From an uncultured Clostridia bacterium (GTDB taxonomy: Bacteria; Bacillota; Clostridia; Oscillospirales; CAG-272), in contig CAMYUQ010000004.1 of NCBI GenBank assembly GCA_947302045.1, positions 1 through 56,416 on the forward strand: a DNA stretch of 56,416 nucleotides. The letters run 5' to 3'. The notes under the pieces are model-generated. The model had not been told where the DNA came from. It saw nothing but the letters and a program-made list of their open reading frames with translations, and made no database searches. A program made the position numbers and the translations under genes. Below, piece by piece: positions 29,857-40,210 of the stretch (position 1 is the stretch's first letter; every line of letters begins with the position of its first letter).

Positions 29857-32124
29857 TTACAGCTTGTTTCTCTGGATCTTTCCGCTGATGGTTTTGGGAA
29901 GTTCGTCGCGGAAGACCACGATCCGGGGATATTTATAGGGAGCGGTATGGGATTTGACGTAGTTCTGGATCTCCTTTTTCAGCTCCTCGGACGGCTGTGT
30001 CCCTTTGGTCAGAACGATGCTTGCTTTGACCACCTGTCCGCGTACTTCGTCGGGCGCGGCGGAAACGCCGCATTCCAGGACGTAGGGCAGTTCCATGATC
30101 ACGCTTTCAATCTCAAACGGACCGATCCGGTAGCCGGAAGATTTGATCACGTCATCCACTCTGCCCACGTACCAGTAGAATCCGTCCTCATCGCGCCATG
30201 CCGTGTCGCCGGTATGGTAAAGTCCGTCGTGCAGGACTTCGCGCGTCCGTTCTTCATCCTGATAGTATTCGAGGAAGAGACCGCAGGGGGTGCGTTTGTC
30301 GAGCCGGACGACGATCTCACCCACTTCGCCGATCGGGACCGGATTGCCGTCCGGATCGACCAGATCGACGTCGTAGAGCGGAGAGGGCTTGCCCATCGAA
30401 CCGGGTTTCTGGGTGTCGCCGATCAGGTTCGCTATTGCGAGCGTCAGTTCGGTCTGCCCGAATCCTTCATGAATCTGCAACCCCGTCTGCTTTTCAAACT
30501 GCCGGTAAACTTCGGGATTGAGCGCCTCGCCCGCCGTCGTCATGTGACGGATCGAGGAAAGGTCGTAATGAGAGAGGTCCTGCTTGATCATCATGCGCAG
30601 CATTGTCGGAGGCGCGCAGAAGGTCGTGATCTGATATTTTGCGAACATCGGAAGAATATCGGCGGCGTCGAAACGGTCGAAATCGTAGGTAAAGACCGCG
30701 CCCTCGCAGAGCCACTGCCCGTAGAGCTTGCCCCAGAGCGCCTTGCCCCAGCCGGTATCCGAAATGGTGAAATGCAGACCGTCGTCCGAGACGCCGTGCC
30801 AGTATTTGGCGGTGATGTAGTGGCCGAGGGGATACTGATAGGAGTGCAGCGCGATCTTGGGATAGCCGGTCGTGCCGGAGGTGAAGAACATCAGCATCGG
30901 ATCCTTGCCGCAGGGAGTATCCTCGGTGCGGTAGAAATGCGTGCTGTAAAGCGAATACTCGTTGTCAAAATCCAGCCAGCCGTCGCGCTTGCCGCCGACC
31001 AAAATCTTTTTGCAAAGGGTAGGGCAGTCCGGCTCGGCAAGCTCGACCTGATGCGCCACGTCGCCGTCCGCCGTGCAGAGGATCGCGGAAACGCCGGCGG
31101 CGTTGAAACGGTATTCAAAGTCGTGTGATTGCAGCTGATTAGTTGCCGGAATGACGATTGCACCCAGCTTGTGCAGTCCCAGAATCGCGAACCAGAACTG
31201 GTAATGCCGTTTGAGCACGAGCATTACCCGGTCGCCTTTTTTGATGCCGATCGCCTTGAAATAGTTGGCGCACTGGTTGGAGGCGCGTTTCATATCGGCA
31301 AAGGTGAAGCGCCGCGCGGTGTGTTCGCGATCGACGTGAAGCATGGCGAGTTTATCGGGCGTCCGCTTGGCGATCGCATCCACGATGTCGAAGGCAAAAT
31401 TGAACTTGTCCTCGTTGACAAAGTCGATGGAAGTCACCAGCCCGTGTTCGTTCTCCTCGGTATGGATGAACTGCTCGGCGATCAGCGAGCGCGTGCCGGT
31501 GCGTCCGGCGATCAGGGTATCCCGGATGACGGTCTCGCTCTCGTCCTCGCCGGGAAGCACCACCGCCACAAAGAGGCAGTCCTGCCCGTCCACGGCGATC
31601 ATGCCGTGCGGGGTGGAGCTGTTGTAGTAGATGCTGTCGCCCTCGTTGAGAATCTCCACGTTGTCGCCGATCTGCACTTTGAGCCGACCGCTCATCACGA
31701 AGTCGAATTCCTGACCCGAATGTTTGGTCAGATGAATCGGCTTCTGTTGCAGTTCCTCGCTGTACGTATAGCGCACCCAGTAGGGCTCCGCGAGCTTTTT
31801 GCGGAACATGGGCGCCAGATTCTGAATTTCGATTCCTTCCTCGCGGGCGGTCTGCTGTCCCTGTCCGCGGCGGGTGACCGTGTAGGATTGCAGGCGCGCG
31901 CTCTGCCCTTCGAGCAGGTCGGTGATGCCCACGCCGAACGCCAACGCGCATTTATGGATGAAGGTAAAGGGAAAATCCAGAGCACCCGCCTCGTATTGCA
32001 GGTATTCGGTTTCGCTGACCTCGGTTTTTTCCGCCATTTCCGCCGTGGAAAAACCGGCGACTTCGCGCATCTCGCGGATTCTCGCGGCGATCTCGGATAA
32101 GGTTTCGGTTGCGACAGTAGACAT
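29857..32124 (-). CDS. HTH-cupin-acyl-CoA synthetase fusion, paralogue 2 (Ile T-box)
   Basis: 755 residues from the ATG at 32124 (AAAGGATGG upstream); the frame remains open into the T-box leader, which is not coding. Same three-part order as paralogue 1: HTH (IREMREVAGFSTAEMAEKTE), cupin (GDSIYYNSSTPHGM), ligase (FFTSGTTGYPKI, FGQTELTLA, PKTISGKIQRN at the end). The ligase parts are very similar, the cupin and linker parts less so, which suggests different acids or sensed ligands. Encoded directly upstream of the Val T-box transcript under its own T-box. Confidence 0.85.
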   Translation of the reverse strand: MSTVATETLSEIAARIREMREVAGFSTAEMAEKTEVSETEYLQYEAGALDFPFTFIHKCALAFGVGITDLLEGQSARLQSYTVTRRGQGQQTAREEGIEIQNLAPMFRKKLAEPYWVRYTYSEELQQKPIHLTKHSGQEFDFVMSGRLKVQIGDNVEILNEGDSIYYNSSTPHGMIAVDGQDCLFVAVVLPGEDESETVIRDTLIAGRTGTRSLIAEQFIHTEENEHGLVTSIDFVNEDKFNFAFDIVDAIAKRTPDKLAMLHVDREHTARRFTFADMKRASNQCANYFKAIGIKKGDRVMLVLKRHYQFWFAILGLHKLGAIVIPATNQLQSHDFEYRFNAAGVSAILCTADGDVAHQVELAEPDCPTLCKKILVGGKRDGWLDFDNEYSLYSTHFYRTEDTPCGKDPMLMFFTSGTTGYPKIALHSYQYPLGHYITAKYWHGVSDDGLHFTISDTGWGKALWGKLYGQWLCEGAVFTYDFDRFDAADILPMFAKYQITTFCAPPTMLRMMIKQDLSHYDLSSIRHMTTAGEALNPEVYRQFEKQTGLQIHEGFGQTELTLAIANLIGDTQKPGSMGKPSPLYDVDLVDPDGNPVPIGEVGEIVVRLDKRTPCGLFLEYYQDEERTREVLHDGLYHTGDTAWRDEDGFYWYVGRVDDVIKSSGYRIGPFEIESVIMELPYVLECGVSAAPDEVRGQVVKASIVLTKGTQPSEELKKEIQNYVKSHTAPYKYPRIVVFRDELPKTISGKIQRNKL

Positions 32125-32167
32125 TTTCAGATTCCATCCTTTCTGTTCTGCTGAACAATAAAAACAT

Positions 32168-32425
32168 AAAGCACCCGTCTCAAACGCTTTGAGACGGGTG
32201 CATAAAACACTCGCGGTACCACTCAAATTACGATCTTGCGATCGTCCCTCAGGGCCAGACAGCCCGTATGCCTTGACGCAGCAATCACGGAGGAAACTAA
32301 AAACGGTTCGTTTCTCATCTCCCCGGCTCGGAAGTGATGGGCGTATTTGCCAACGTTGCCGATTCGCACCAACCATCGGCTCTCTGAAAACGGGAGCGGC
32401 AAATGCCTTCTTCGTCACAGCCATT
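32168..32425 (-). promoter_or_regulatory. T-box leader, specifier ATC (Ile)
   Basis: Same architecture as the Val leader. Base helix GGC/GCC with K-turn, distal CAGAGAG and GGTTGGTGCGA loop, specifier ATC at 32338-32336 followed by A, T box TGGTACCGCG at 32220-32211, and a compact terminator GCACCCGTCTCAAA/TTTGAGACGGGTGC followed by TTTATGTTTTT. The specifiers of the two leaders align exactly after the shared minus-strand context, which makes the Ile and Val reading robust. Confidence 0.85.
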
Positions 32426-32441
32426 CTATGAAATTGGCACG

Positions 32442-32470
32442 ATTATAGCACAGTTTTCCGGCGTTGTCAA
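32442..32470 (-). promoter_or_regulatory. Promoter of the Ile T-box transcript
   Basis: On the minus strand TTGACA (32470-32465), 17 bases, TATAAT (32447-32442). Confidence 0.85.
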
Positions 32471-32533
32471 TAGGTTTTTCAAATTTTTTTCAAAAAAGTC
32501 GAAAAACCGTGCGAAAGGGATTTTTCCGCGGGT

Positions 32534-32989
32534 TCAGGAAATGCCGCGGGGCAGGGTCTCCGGATTGCCGCCGACCGACGCCACGAAGCGGGCGTGACTC
32601 TGCCGGAGAGCGGCGCGCGCTTCGGCATCCTGTTCGGCACTGCCCAGACCGAAACTGACGGCGATCGCGGCGTTGACTTCCTGCATTTGCGTCTGCGTCA
32701 GATGTCCCATCTTTTCGCGCAGACGGCGCTTGTCGAGGGTGCGGATCTGTTCGAGCAGAACCACCGAATCCTTGGCAAGACCGACCTCTTCGGCATAGAT
32801 GTCGATATGCGTGGGCAGATGGGTTTTGGAGAGGCGCGAAGTAATGGCGGCGGCGATCACGGTGGGGCTGTACCGGTTCCCGATGTCGTTCTGGATGATC
32901 AGGACCGGACGCAGTCCGCCCTGTTCCGAACCGACGACGGGACTGAGGTCGGCATAATAAATATCCCCCCGTTTTACGGATTCTGTCAT
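32534..32989 (-). CDS. mazF: MazF/PemK-type endoribonuclease toxin
   Basis: 151 residues, ATG after AAAGGAGG. It has the typical order [39 protein letters not shown] and [11 protein letters not shown] of the MazF (EndoA) family, which cuts mRNA at short specific sequences. A C-terminal extension of about 35 residues goes beyond the usual length of about 116. No MazE-like antitoxin gene is seen on either side. The minus-strand frame before it stops at TTATGA, overlapping the ATG, but it mostly runs antisense to manA and does not look like an antitoxin. Confidence 0.9.
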   Translation of the reverse strand: MTESVKRGDIYYADLSPVVGSEQGGLRPVLIIQNDIGNRYSPTVIAAAITSRLSKTHLPTHIDIYAEEVGLAKDSVVLLEQIRTLDKRRLREKMGHLTQTQMQEVNAAIAVSFGLGSAEQDAEARAALRQSHARFVASVGGNPETLPRGIS

Positions 32990-33156
32990 AAAGTTCCTCC
33001 TTTTTCGGATCCCATTTCCGGCAGGATCGCGGAAATATTTTGCGGTATTGCTATTATTCCCTCGCGATGGAACACTTTAAGCAATCCGGGGAGAGGAAGT
33101 TTTTGGAACCTTTCTTCCCCTGTCAGTTTATGCCGATATTTGCCGACTTGCCCCGC

Positions 33157-33185
33157 TTGACAAAACCGTGAAAAAGGAATATAAT
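33157..33185 (+). promoter_or_regulatory. Promoter of manA
   Basis: TTGACA (33157-33162), 17 bases, TATAAT (33180-33185). The 167 bases between mazF and here hold nothing else that I recognise. Confidence 0.8.
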
Positions 33186-33219
33186 AGAAAAAAAGAACGA
33201 AAACGAGGAAAAAAACGAT

Positions 33220-34140
33220 ATGAAATCCTATCCCTTGCGGCTCTCCGCCGTTTGTAAATCGCCCATCTGGGGCGGCACCCGACTGCTTGACAACTGGCAT
33301 TTCAAGTCCGACGCGCCGACCGTGGGAGAAGCGTGGGTCTATACCAACCGGGAAGCCGAGCAGAGCGTCGTGCAGAACGGCGAACTTGCCGGAAAGCCGG
33401 TGCGGGAGATCCTGCCAGACAGCTCGTTCCCGCTCCTGATCAAGCTCATCGACGCCGCCGACCGCCTGTCGGTTCAGGTACATCCCGACGACGCCTACGC
33501 CGCGCGTGTGGAAAACGACCGCGGCAAGACCGAAATGTGGTATATCCTCGAAGCCGAACCGGGCGCGACCCTTCTGTTCGGTCTGCGCGAAGGATGTACG
33601 GCGAAAGATTTTGCCGAATCGGTACGCGCAGGCGACCCGCTCCGGGCGCTCAATCAACAGCCGGTCAAACCCGGAGAGACCTATTTCATCCCGGCGGGAA
33701 TGCCCCATGCCATCGGGCGGGGGATTTTGCTTGCCGAGATTCAACAGAACTGCGACCTGACCTACCGCGTCTACGATTACGACCGCACCGACGCACAGGG
33801 CAACAAACGGCAGCTGCATCTCGAAAAGGCACTTGAAGTGGTACGTCCCTTTACGAAAGCGGAAATGGATGGCATCCGGTTCGCGAGAGCGGGAGAGAAA
33901 CGTACTGAAAATCTGCTTGCCGCCTGCCCCTATTTTCGCGTGGAGCGGCTGGACTGCGCAGAGGGGATCGAACTGCCCGGGCGGCAGGGGTGGAGCCATC
34001 TGCTCTTTGTCGCGGGAGACGGCGTGCTGACTTCCGGGGTGCTGTCCGAACCGGTTCGGAAGGGCGAGAGCTATCTTTTGCCTCCCGAAACGCCCTGTCG
34101 GTTGGCAGGGAACGCGACCGCCTTGCTTTCCACCTTGTAA
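33220..34140 (+). CDS. manA: Mannose-6-phosphate isomerase, class I
   Basis: 306 residues. It interconverts mannose 6-phosphate and fructose 6-phosphate, using zinc. A cupin-fold enzyme of the short bacterial class: PIWGGTRL near the start, LSVQVHPDDAYA with metal-binding His, KTEMWYILEAEPGA, and IPAGMPHAIGRGILLAEIQQ. The start has GAGGAAAAAAACGAT before it. It stands alone between mazF and prfB. Confidence 0.92.
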   Translation: MKSYPLRLSAVCKSPIWGGTRLLDNWHFKSDAPTVGEAWVYTNREAEQSVVQNGELAGKPVREILPDSSFPLLIKLIDAADRLSVQVHPDDAYAARVENDRGKTEMWYILEAEPGATLLFGLREGCTAKDFAESVRAGDPLRALNQQPVKPGETYFIPAGMPHAIGRGILLAEIQQNCDLTYRVYDYDRTDAQGNKRQLHLEKALEVVRPFTKAEMDGIRFARAGEKRTENLLAACPYFRVERLDCAEGIELPGRQGWSHLLFVAGDGVLTSGVLSEPVRKGESYLLPPETPCRLAGNATALLSTL

Positions 34141-34170
34141 CGGACAGGAGAAATTTTCCGCAAAAACCAC

Positions 34171-34199
34171 TTGTCAGGACAGGGTTTGTATGATATAAT
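34171..34199 (+). promoter_or_regulatory. Promoter of the prfB operon
   Basis: TTGTCA (34171-34176), 17 bases, TATAAT (34194-34199). Confidence 0.65.
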
Positions 34200-34258
34200 A
34201 TCATCTGGTAAAGAATACAAATTGAGGAAAATATGCCGCCGGGCATGGGAGGTATCTT

Positions 34259-35368
34259 TTGATCGTTGCGTTGGAAGAAGCAAAATATAAATTACAGGCG
34301 ATGCGGGAAGACCTGACCGAATTGGGGCTTTCTCTGCGGATCGCCGAAACGAAAGAAAATCTGAAAGATCTGGAAGCGCAGACACTGGATCCGGCATTCT
34401 GGAACAGTACCGAAAATTCGTCCAAAGTGTTGCAGACCATCAAGCAGTCGCAGGATAAGGTGCAGGGGTATGAAAAACTTTGCGCCCGCCTCGAAGACGC
34501 CATCGCGCTTTGTGAAATGGCGATCGAGGAAAACGACGAATCCTATGTGGAGGAAGTGCAGACCGAGCTTACCGAAATTGCCGCCGAGGAAGAACACCGC
34601 AGGATCGAAGTTCTGCTCTCGGGCGAATACGACAGAAACAATGCCTACGTTTCTTTCCATCCGGGAGCAGGCGGAACCGAGGCGCAGGACTGGGCGCAGA
34701 TGCTCTACCGCATGATCACGCGCTGGGCGGAAAAGAGCGGCTTCCAGGTGAAACTGACCGACTGGCTCGACGGCGACGGCGCCGGGATCAAGAGCGCGAC
34801 CATCATGGTCGAGGGGCTCAACGCCTACGGGTATCTCAAAAGCGAGAACGGCGTGCATCGGCTGGTGCGGGTATCTCCCTTCGACGCCAACGGCAGACGG
34901 CAGACTTCGTTCGCCTCGATCGAGGTGATGCCGGAATTTGAGGACGTGGATAAGGTCGTTCTCCGGGAAGAGGATCTGGAAATCACGGCGCACCGTTCGA
35001 GCGGCGCCGGCGGACAGCATATCAACAAAACCGACTCGGCGATCCGGATCGTGCATAAACCGACCGGGATCGTGGTGGGATGTCAGACCGAACGTTCCCA
35101 GTTGCAGAACAAAGAGACTGCCCTGCGGATGCTCAAAGCCAAGCTCATGGAGATCAAACTCAAAGAGCGGCTCGATACCATCGAGGATATTCAGGGAAAC
35201 AAGGCGAACATCGAGTGGGGATCGCAGATCCGGTCCTACGTGTTCATGCCCTATACATTGGTGAAAGATACGAGAACCGGATATGAGACCGGCAACATTC
35301 AGGCGGTCATGGACGGAGATCTCGACGGATTTATCAACGCCTATCTGAAAATGACGGCGGCACAGTAA
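34259..35368 (+). CDS. prfB: Peptide chain release factor 2
   Basis: 369 residues with a TTG start after GGGAGG. It releases peptides at UGA and UAA. Visible: SPF recognition motif in [11 protein letters not shown] and the GGQ motif in [15 protein letters not shown]. Many bacterial prfB genes carry an in-frame UGA and a +1 frameshift near codon 25; here the equivalent region ([11 protein letters not shown]) reads through without a stop, so autoregulatory frameshifting is absent. First gene of a run with the next three or four genes. Confidence 0.95.
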   Translation: MIVALEEAKYKLQAMREDLTELGLSLRIAETKENLKDLEAQTLDPAFWNSTENSSKVLQTIKQSQDKVQGYEKLCARLEDAIALCEMAIEENDESYVEEVQTELTEIAAEEEHRRIEVLLSGEYDRNNAYVSFHPGAGGTEAQDWAQMLYRMITRWAEKSGFQVKLTDWLDGDGAGIKSATIMVEGLNAYGYLKSENGVHRLVRVSPFDANGRRQTSFASIEVMPEFEDVDKVVLREEDLEITAHRSSGAGGQHINKTDSAIRIVHKPTGIVVGCQTERSQLQNKETALRMLKAKLMEIKLKERLDTIEDIQGNKANIEWGSQIRSYVFMPYTLVKDTRTGYETGNIQAVMDGDLDGFINAYLKMTAAQ

Positions 35369-35380
35369 GGAGGAAGTACC

Positions 35381-35767
35381 ATGAAAAAAGTGAAACTCAA
35401 ATTTGTTCCGGAAAGCAACCTGTTTTATACGCTTTCGGGCGCGTTTGTCACGGTGACCTCGGCGTTCGCACTGGCGCATTACGTCACGCGCCGGGAGTGC
35501 GGAAGATCCGCCAGCTCCGCGGAGCTGATGATGGGCTTGGCGGGGATCGGCGTCGGAACCTTTCTGCTTTGCGAACCCGACCGCCGTGCGCGCAAGCGCG
35601 TTGTGGTGGAGGAGCTGTTTGACGAGAAAGAGGCGGATCTGACCGGCCGCCGGATCCGGGAGGTGCTCGGCAAAAACGCGGAACAGCCCGAGGAATCTGT
35701 GCCGCGCCGCCGCCCGATCGAAGTGGATGAGGAAACCTCGATCGAGGATTTTCAGAATTTTAACTGA
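35381..35767 (+). CDS. Small membrane protein, unknown
   Basis: 128 residues, start after AAGGAGGAA, 12 bases downstream of prfB. Two hydrophobic segments (about 15-34 and 48-64) are followed by an acidic, Arg-rich cytoplasmic tail ending in EETSIEDFQNFN. No family recognised. Its place between prfB and the DUF512 gene suggests co-transcription but gives no clue to function. Confidence 0.7.
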   Translation: MKKVKLKFVPESNLFYTLSGAFVTVTSAFALAHYVTRRECGRSASSAELMMGLAGIGVGTFLLCEPDRRARKRVVVEELFDEKEADLTGRRIREVLGKNAEQPEESVPRRRPIEVDEETSIEDFQNFN

Positions 35768-35811
35768 CTGAAAGCAGACGTTTTGCAGGCGAAACGGAAA
35801 GGAGATTCCCC

Positions 35812-37122
35812 GTGGTTTCGATTGTGTCGATTTGCCCCGGCAGTATTGCCGAAGCGGAGGGCATTTTGCCGGGCGACCGGTTGATCTCGATCAACGGGCA
35901 TCCGATCCGGGATGTTTTGGACTATCGGTTTTATCTTGCCGAACGCGCGGTCTCTCTGGAAGTGGAGCGGCAGGGCGAGCGGATCACGGTTTCGTTTCGC
36001 AAGCAGGAGTACGATGACATCGGACTCGAATTTGAAACGCCGCTCATGGATCGGAAACGCAGTTGCGCGAACAAGTGCGTTTTCTGTTTTGTCGATCAGT
36101 TGCCGCCCGGAATGCGCAAAACGCTCTATTTCAAGGACGACGACGACCGCCTTTCCTTTCTTCACGGCAATTACGTCACGCTGACGAATCTGAACGACCG
36201 CGACGTGGAGCGGCTGATCACGATGCATATCTCGCCGATCAACGTGTCTGTCCATACCACCAACCCCGAACTGCGGGTGAAGATGATGGGCAACCGTCGG
36301 GCAGGGAAGGTGCTCTCCTATCTCGACCGCTTCGCCGAGGCAGGGATCGACCTCTGCACCCAGATCGTGCTCTGCAAGGGATTCAATGACGGGGAAGAGC
36401 TCGACCGTTCCATGCGCGATCTGGCAAAATTATATCCTGCTCTGCGCTCCTGCGCGATCGTTCCGGTGGGGCTGACGCGCTACCGGGAGGGGCTTTGCCC
36501 CTTGCAGATGTTCGACGCCGCGGAATCCGCCGCGGTCATTGAGCAGGTCAACCGTTTCGGGGACGCATGCAAACAAAAATACGGCACGCGCTTGTTCTAT
36601 TGCGCGGACGAGCTCTACGTCAAGGCGGGATTGCCCCTGCCGGACGAAGATTATTACGAAGATTATTCCCAGATCCAGAACGGAGTGGGGATGCTGACCT
36701 CCATGGCGGCCGAATTCGGGTTTGCCATGGAGGATCTTTCCGAAAGTCTTTCGGCGTTCCGGCCGCCCCGCACGGTTTCGATCGTGACAGGCGTTGCGGC
36801 GTTCGATCTGATCGACCGCATGGCGAAGCAAATGGAACAATGCGTCGCGGGACTGACGGTTCATGTCTATCGGATCATCAATCACTTTTTCGGCGAAACG
36901 GTCACGGTCGCCGGACTGCTCACCGGGCAGGACGTGGCGGCGCAACTGAAAGATCAGCCGCTCGGGGACGAACTGCTCTATCCCGAAACCATGCTCCGTG
37001 CCGACGGAGCGGTGTTCCTCGACGATATGACGCCGGAAGAACTTTCCGCAAAGCTCGGTGTTCCGGTACGTGCCTGCCCCGGGGACGGAGACGCTTTCGT
37101 CCGGGCCGTTCTGGGAATTTGA
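35812..37122 (+). CDS. DUF512 protein, PDZ-like plus radical-SAM-like domain
   Basis: 436 residues with a GTG start after AAAGGAG. The N-terminal about 70 residues resemble a PDZ domain (PGSIAEAEGILPGDRLISING). Then CANKCVFCFVDQLP (Cys in CxxxCxxC, about 84-91) fits a 4Fe-4S radical SAM site, followed by a barrel-like region (NVSVHTTNPELRVKMMGN) and the DUF512 C-terminal part. Common in Firmicutes next to der; the reaction is unknown to me. Confidence 0.85.
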   Translation: MVSIVSICPGSIAEAEGILPGDRLISINGHPIRDVLDYRFYLAERAVSLEVERQGERITVSFRKQEYDDIGLEFETPLMDRKRSCANKCVFCFVDQLPPGMRKTLYFKDDDDRLSFLHGNYVTLTNLNDRDVERLITMHISPINVSVHTTNPELRVKMMGNRRAGKVLSYLDRFAEAGIDLCTQIVLCKGFNDGEELDRSMRDLAKLYPALRSCAIVPVGLTRYREGLCPLQMFDAAESAAVIEQVNRFGDACKQKYGTRLFYCADELYVKAGLPLPDEDYYEDYSQIQNGVGMLTSMAAEFGFAMEDLSESLSAFRPPRTVSIVTGVAAFDLIDRMAKQMEQCVAGLTVHVYRIINHFFGETVTVAGLLTGQDVAAQLKDQPLGDELLYPETMLRADGAVFLDDMTPEELSAKLGVPVRACPGDGDAFVRAVLGI

Positions 37123-37147
37123 ATTTACAAGAGAGGAGATGTTTGGA

Positions 37148-38476
37148 ATGTCTGCACCGATCGTTGCCATCGTAGGGCGCCCCAACGTGGGGAAAAGTAC
37201 CTTTTTCAATAAACTCATCGGCGAGCGCCGCGCGATCGTGGAGGATACGCCGGGCGTCACGCGCGACCGCATCTACGGCGAGACCGAATGGCGCGGGAAA
37301 AAACTCGTGCTGATCGATACCGGCGGGATCGAACCGAAAACGAAAGATATCATCCTCTCGCAAATGAAGGATCAGGCGCAGATCGCCATCGACACGGCGG
37401 ACGTGATCATCTTCCTCTGCGACGTGAGAACGGGCGTGACCGCCAACGACCGCGATATTGCCGTGATGCTGAAAAAAAGCGGCAAGCCGATCGTTCCCTG
37501 TATCAATAAATGCGACCGCATCGGCGCACCGCCGATGGAATTTTACGAATTTTTCGAGCTTGGGTTCGACCGTGACCCCATCCCGGTTTCGGGACTCCAC
37601 GGGAGCGGTTCGGGCGACGCGCTGGACGCCTGCATGGAAGCGATCGGCGACTGGCAGGAAACCGAAGAAGAGGGCGACAGCATCCGCGTCGCCGTCATCG
37701 GCAAACCCAACGCCGGAAAGTCCTCGATCATCAACCGCATGACGGGAGAGAACCGGCTGATCGTTTCGGATATTGCCGGAACCACGCGCGATGCCATCGA
37801 TACGCCGGTGGAGAACGAGAACGGAAAGTATATCTTCATCGATACAGCAGGGATCCGGAGACAGGCGAAGATCGAGGATCGCGTCGAGCATTTCAGCGTC
37901 CTGCGCGCGCACATGGCGGTCGAGAGAGCCGACGTCTGCCTGCTCCTCATCGACGCCTCCGAGGGCATCACCGAACAGGATGAAAAGATCGCCGGGATCG
38001 CGTACGAAGCGGGCAAGGCGACTGTCATCGTCGTCAATAAATGGGATACGGTGGAGAAGGATAACACCACGGTCTCCGAATTCAACAATAAGATCCGCAC
38101 GGCGCTTGCCTATATGCCATATGCCCCGATCGTCTACGTCTCGGCGAAAACCGGACAGCGCGTCGCAACCCTTTATGCCCTGATCAACGAGGTCTTCGCG
38201 CAGGCGACGCAGCGCATCACGACCGGTATGCTCAACGACGTTTTGGGCGACGCCATGATCCGGGTACAGCCGCCGTCGGATAAAGGCCGCCGACTGAAAA
38301 TCTACTACATGACGCAAATTTCGGTCGCGCCGCCCACCTTCGTGATTTTCTGCAATAACGTGGAGCTGTTCCACTTCTCCTATCAGCGGTATATCGAAAA
38401 CTGCCTGCGCGAGACCTTCGGATTCAAAGGCACGCCGATCAAGCTCGTGATCCGCATGAAAGGCGACGACGCATAA
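37148..38476 (+). CDS. der: Ribosome-assembly GTPase Der (EngA)
   Basis: 442 residues from the ATG at 37148; the ATG three codons earlier overlaps the AGGAG site. Two GTPase domains in tandem: GRPNVGKST (about 10-18), DTPGVTRD, NKCD, then GKPNAGKSS (about 185), DIAGTTRDA, NKWD, and a C-terminal KH-like domain. It matures the 50S subunit. It follows the DUF512 gene by 25 bases. Confidence 0.95.
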   Translation: MSAPIVAIVGRPNVGKSTFFNKLIGERRAIVEDTPGVTRDRIYGETEWRGKKLVLIDTGGIEPKTKDIILSQMKDQAQIAIDTADVIIFLCDVRTGVTANDRDIAVMLKKSGKPIVPCINKCDRIGAPPMEFYEFFELGFDRDPIPVSGLHGSGSGDALDACMEAIGDWQETEEEGDSIRVAVIGKPNAGKSSIINRMTGENRLIVSDIAGTTRDAIDTPVENENGKYIFIDTAGIRRQAKIEDRVEHFSVLRAHMAVERADVCLLLIDASEGITEQDEKIAGIAYEAGKATVIVVNKWDTVEKDNTTVSEFNNKIRTALAYMPYAPIVYVSAKTGQRVATLYALINEVFAQATQRITTGMLNDVLGDAMIRVQPPSDKGRRLKIYYMTQISVAPPTFVIFCNNVELFHFSYQRYIENCLRETFGFKGTPIKLVIRMKGDDA

Positions 38477-38499
38477 CCCACCCTTGTTAAAGTTTTTGA

Positions 38500-39846
<1,347 letters not shown>

Positions 39847-39883
39847 AACAAACGCTATATGCACTCGTTTCAGAAATTCCATA

Positions 39884-39928
39884 AAAGTTTTCGGTGCCGC
39901 CTTTTTCAAAAGGCGGCGACCTTTTTTG
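39884..39928 (+). terminator. Terminator after obgE (repeat family R, copy)
   Basis: AAAGTTTTCGGTGCCGCC, stem GCCGCCTTTTTC/AAAAGGCGGC, then GACCTTTTTTG. Near-identical to the copy at 43990-44034. Confidence 0.7.
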
Positions 39929-39957
39929 TTTCAAAAACAGGAAAATTTCAAAAACAG

Positions 39958-39986
39958 TTGACAACCAAACCGAAAAATGGTAGAAT
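39958..39986 (+). promoter_or_regulatory. Promoter of the LRR lipoprotein transcript
   Basis: TTGACA (39958-39963), 17 bases, TAGAAT (39981-39986). Transcription would start about six bases before the long structured leader. Confidence 0.7.
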
Positions 39987-39992
39987 AAAGTT

Positions 39993-40124
39993 GCGACACA
40001 ATTAAATAAGTGAATTCAGGATCAGAATCGATCTGGCGTATTTTTTTACCTTGGTAAAAATGTACGCTCCATTTTCGTACGCCTGTATCGAGAGATCTTG
40101 AATATGAAAATTTAATTGTGTCGC
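39993..40124 (+). promoter_or_regulatory. Long structured leader, unknown class
   Basis: A 14-bp perfect outer helix (GCGACACAATTAAA 39993-40006 with 40111-40124) encloses TTCAGGATC/GATCTTGAA (40015-40023/40094-40102), TCGAT/ATCGA and GGCGTA/TACGCC (40035-40040/40078-40083). Inside, GTACG/CGTAC (40062-40066/40076-40080) competes with the last helix. With a promoter before it and an intrinsic terminator 24 bases after it, it looks like a regulatory RNA. A small element with terminal inverted repeats is the alternative. I match it to no known riboswitch. Confidence 0.5.
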
Positions 40125-40147
40125 AGCAATCGGAGTTACGTTTTTCG

Positions 40148-40177
40148 GTGCGTGGCTTCATTGCCGCGCACTTTTTT
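40148..40177 (+). terminator. Attenuator-like terminator before the LRR gene
   Basis: GTGCGTGGC pairs with GCCGCGCAC around TTCATT, followed by TTTTTTATTTT, in the leader upstream of the start codon at 40211. Confidence 0.75.
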
Positions 40178-40210
40178 ATTTTCAACTTCAAAGGAGAAAG
40201 AAAACAAAAA

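Noticed and set aside
32986..34170. Minus-strand frame ending at the mazF start as a possible antitoxin
   Set aside because: It is mostly antisense to manA, has no start with a binding site near mazF, and its residues do not resemble a MazE or other antitoxin.
34245..34262. RF2-type frameshift-like sequence GGGAGGTATCTTTTGA at the prfB start
   Set aside because: A +1 shift at this TGA leads into a frame different from that of prfB; the sequence serves as binding site plus TTG start.
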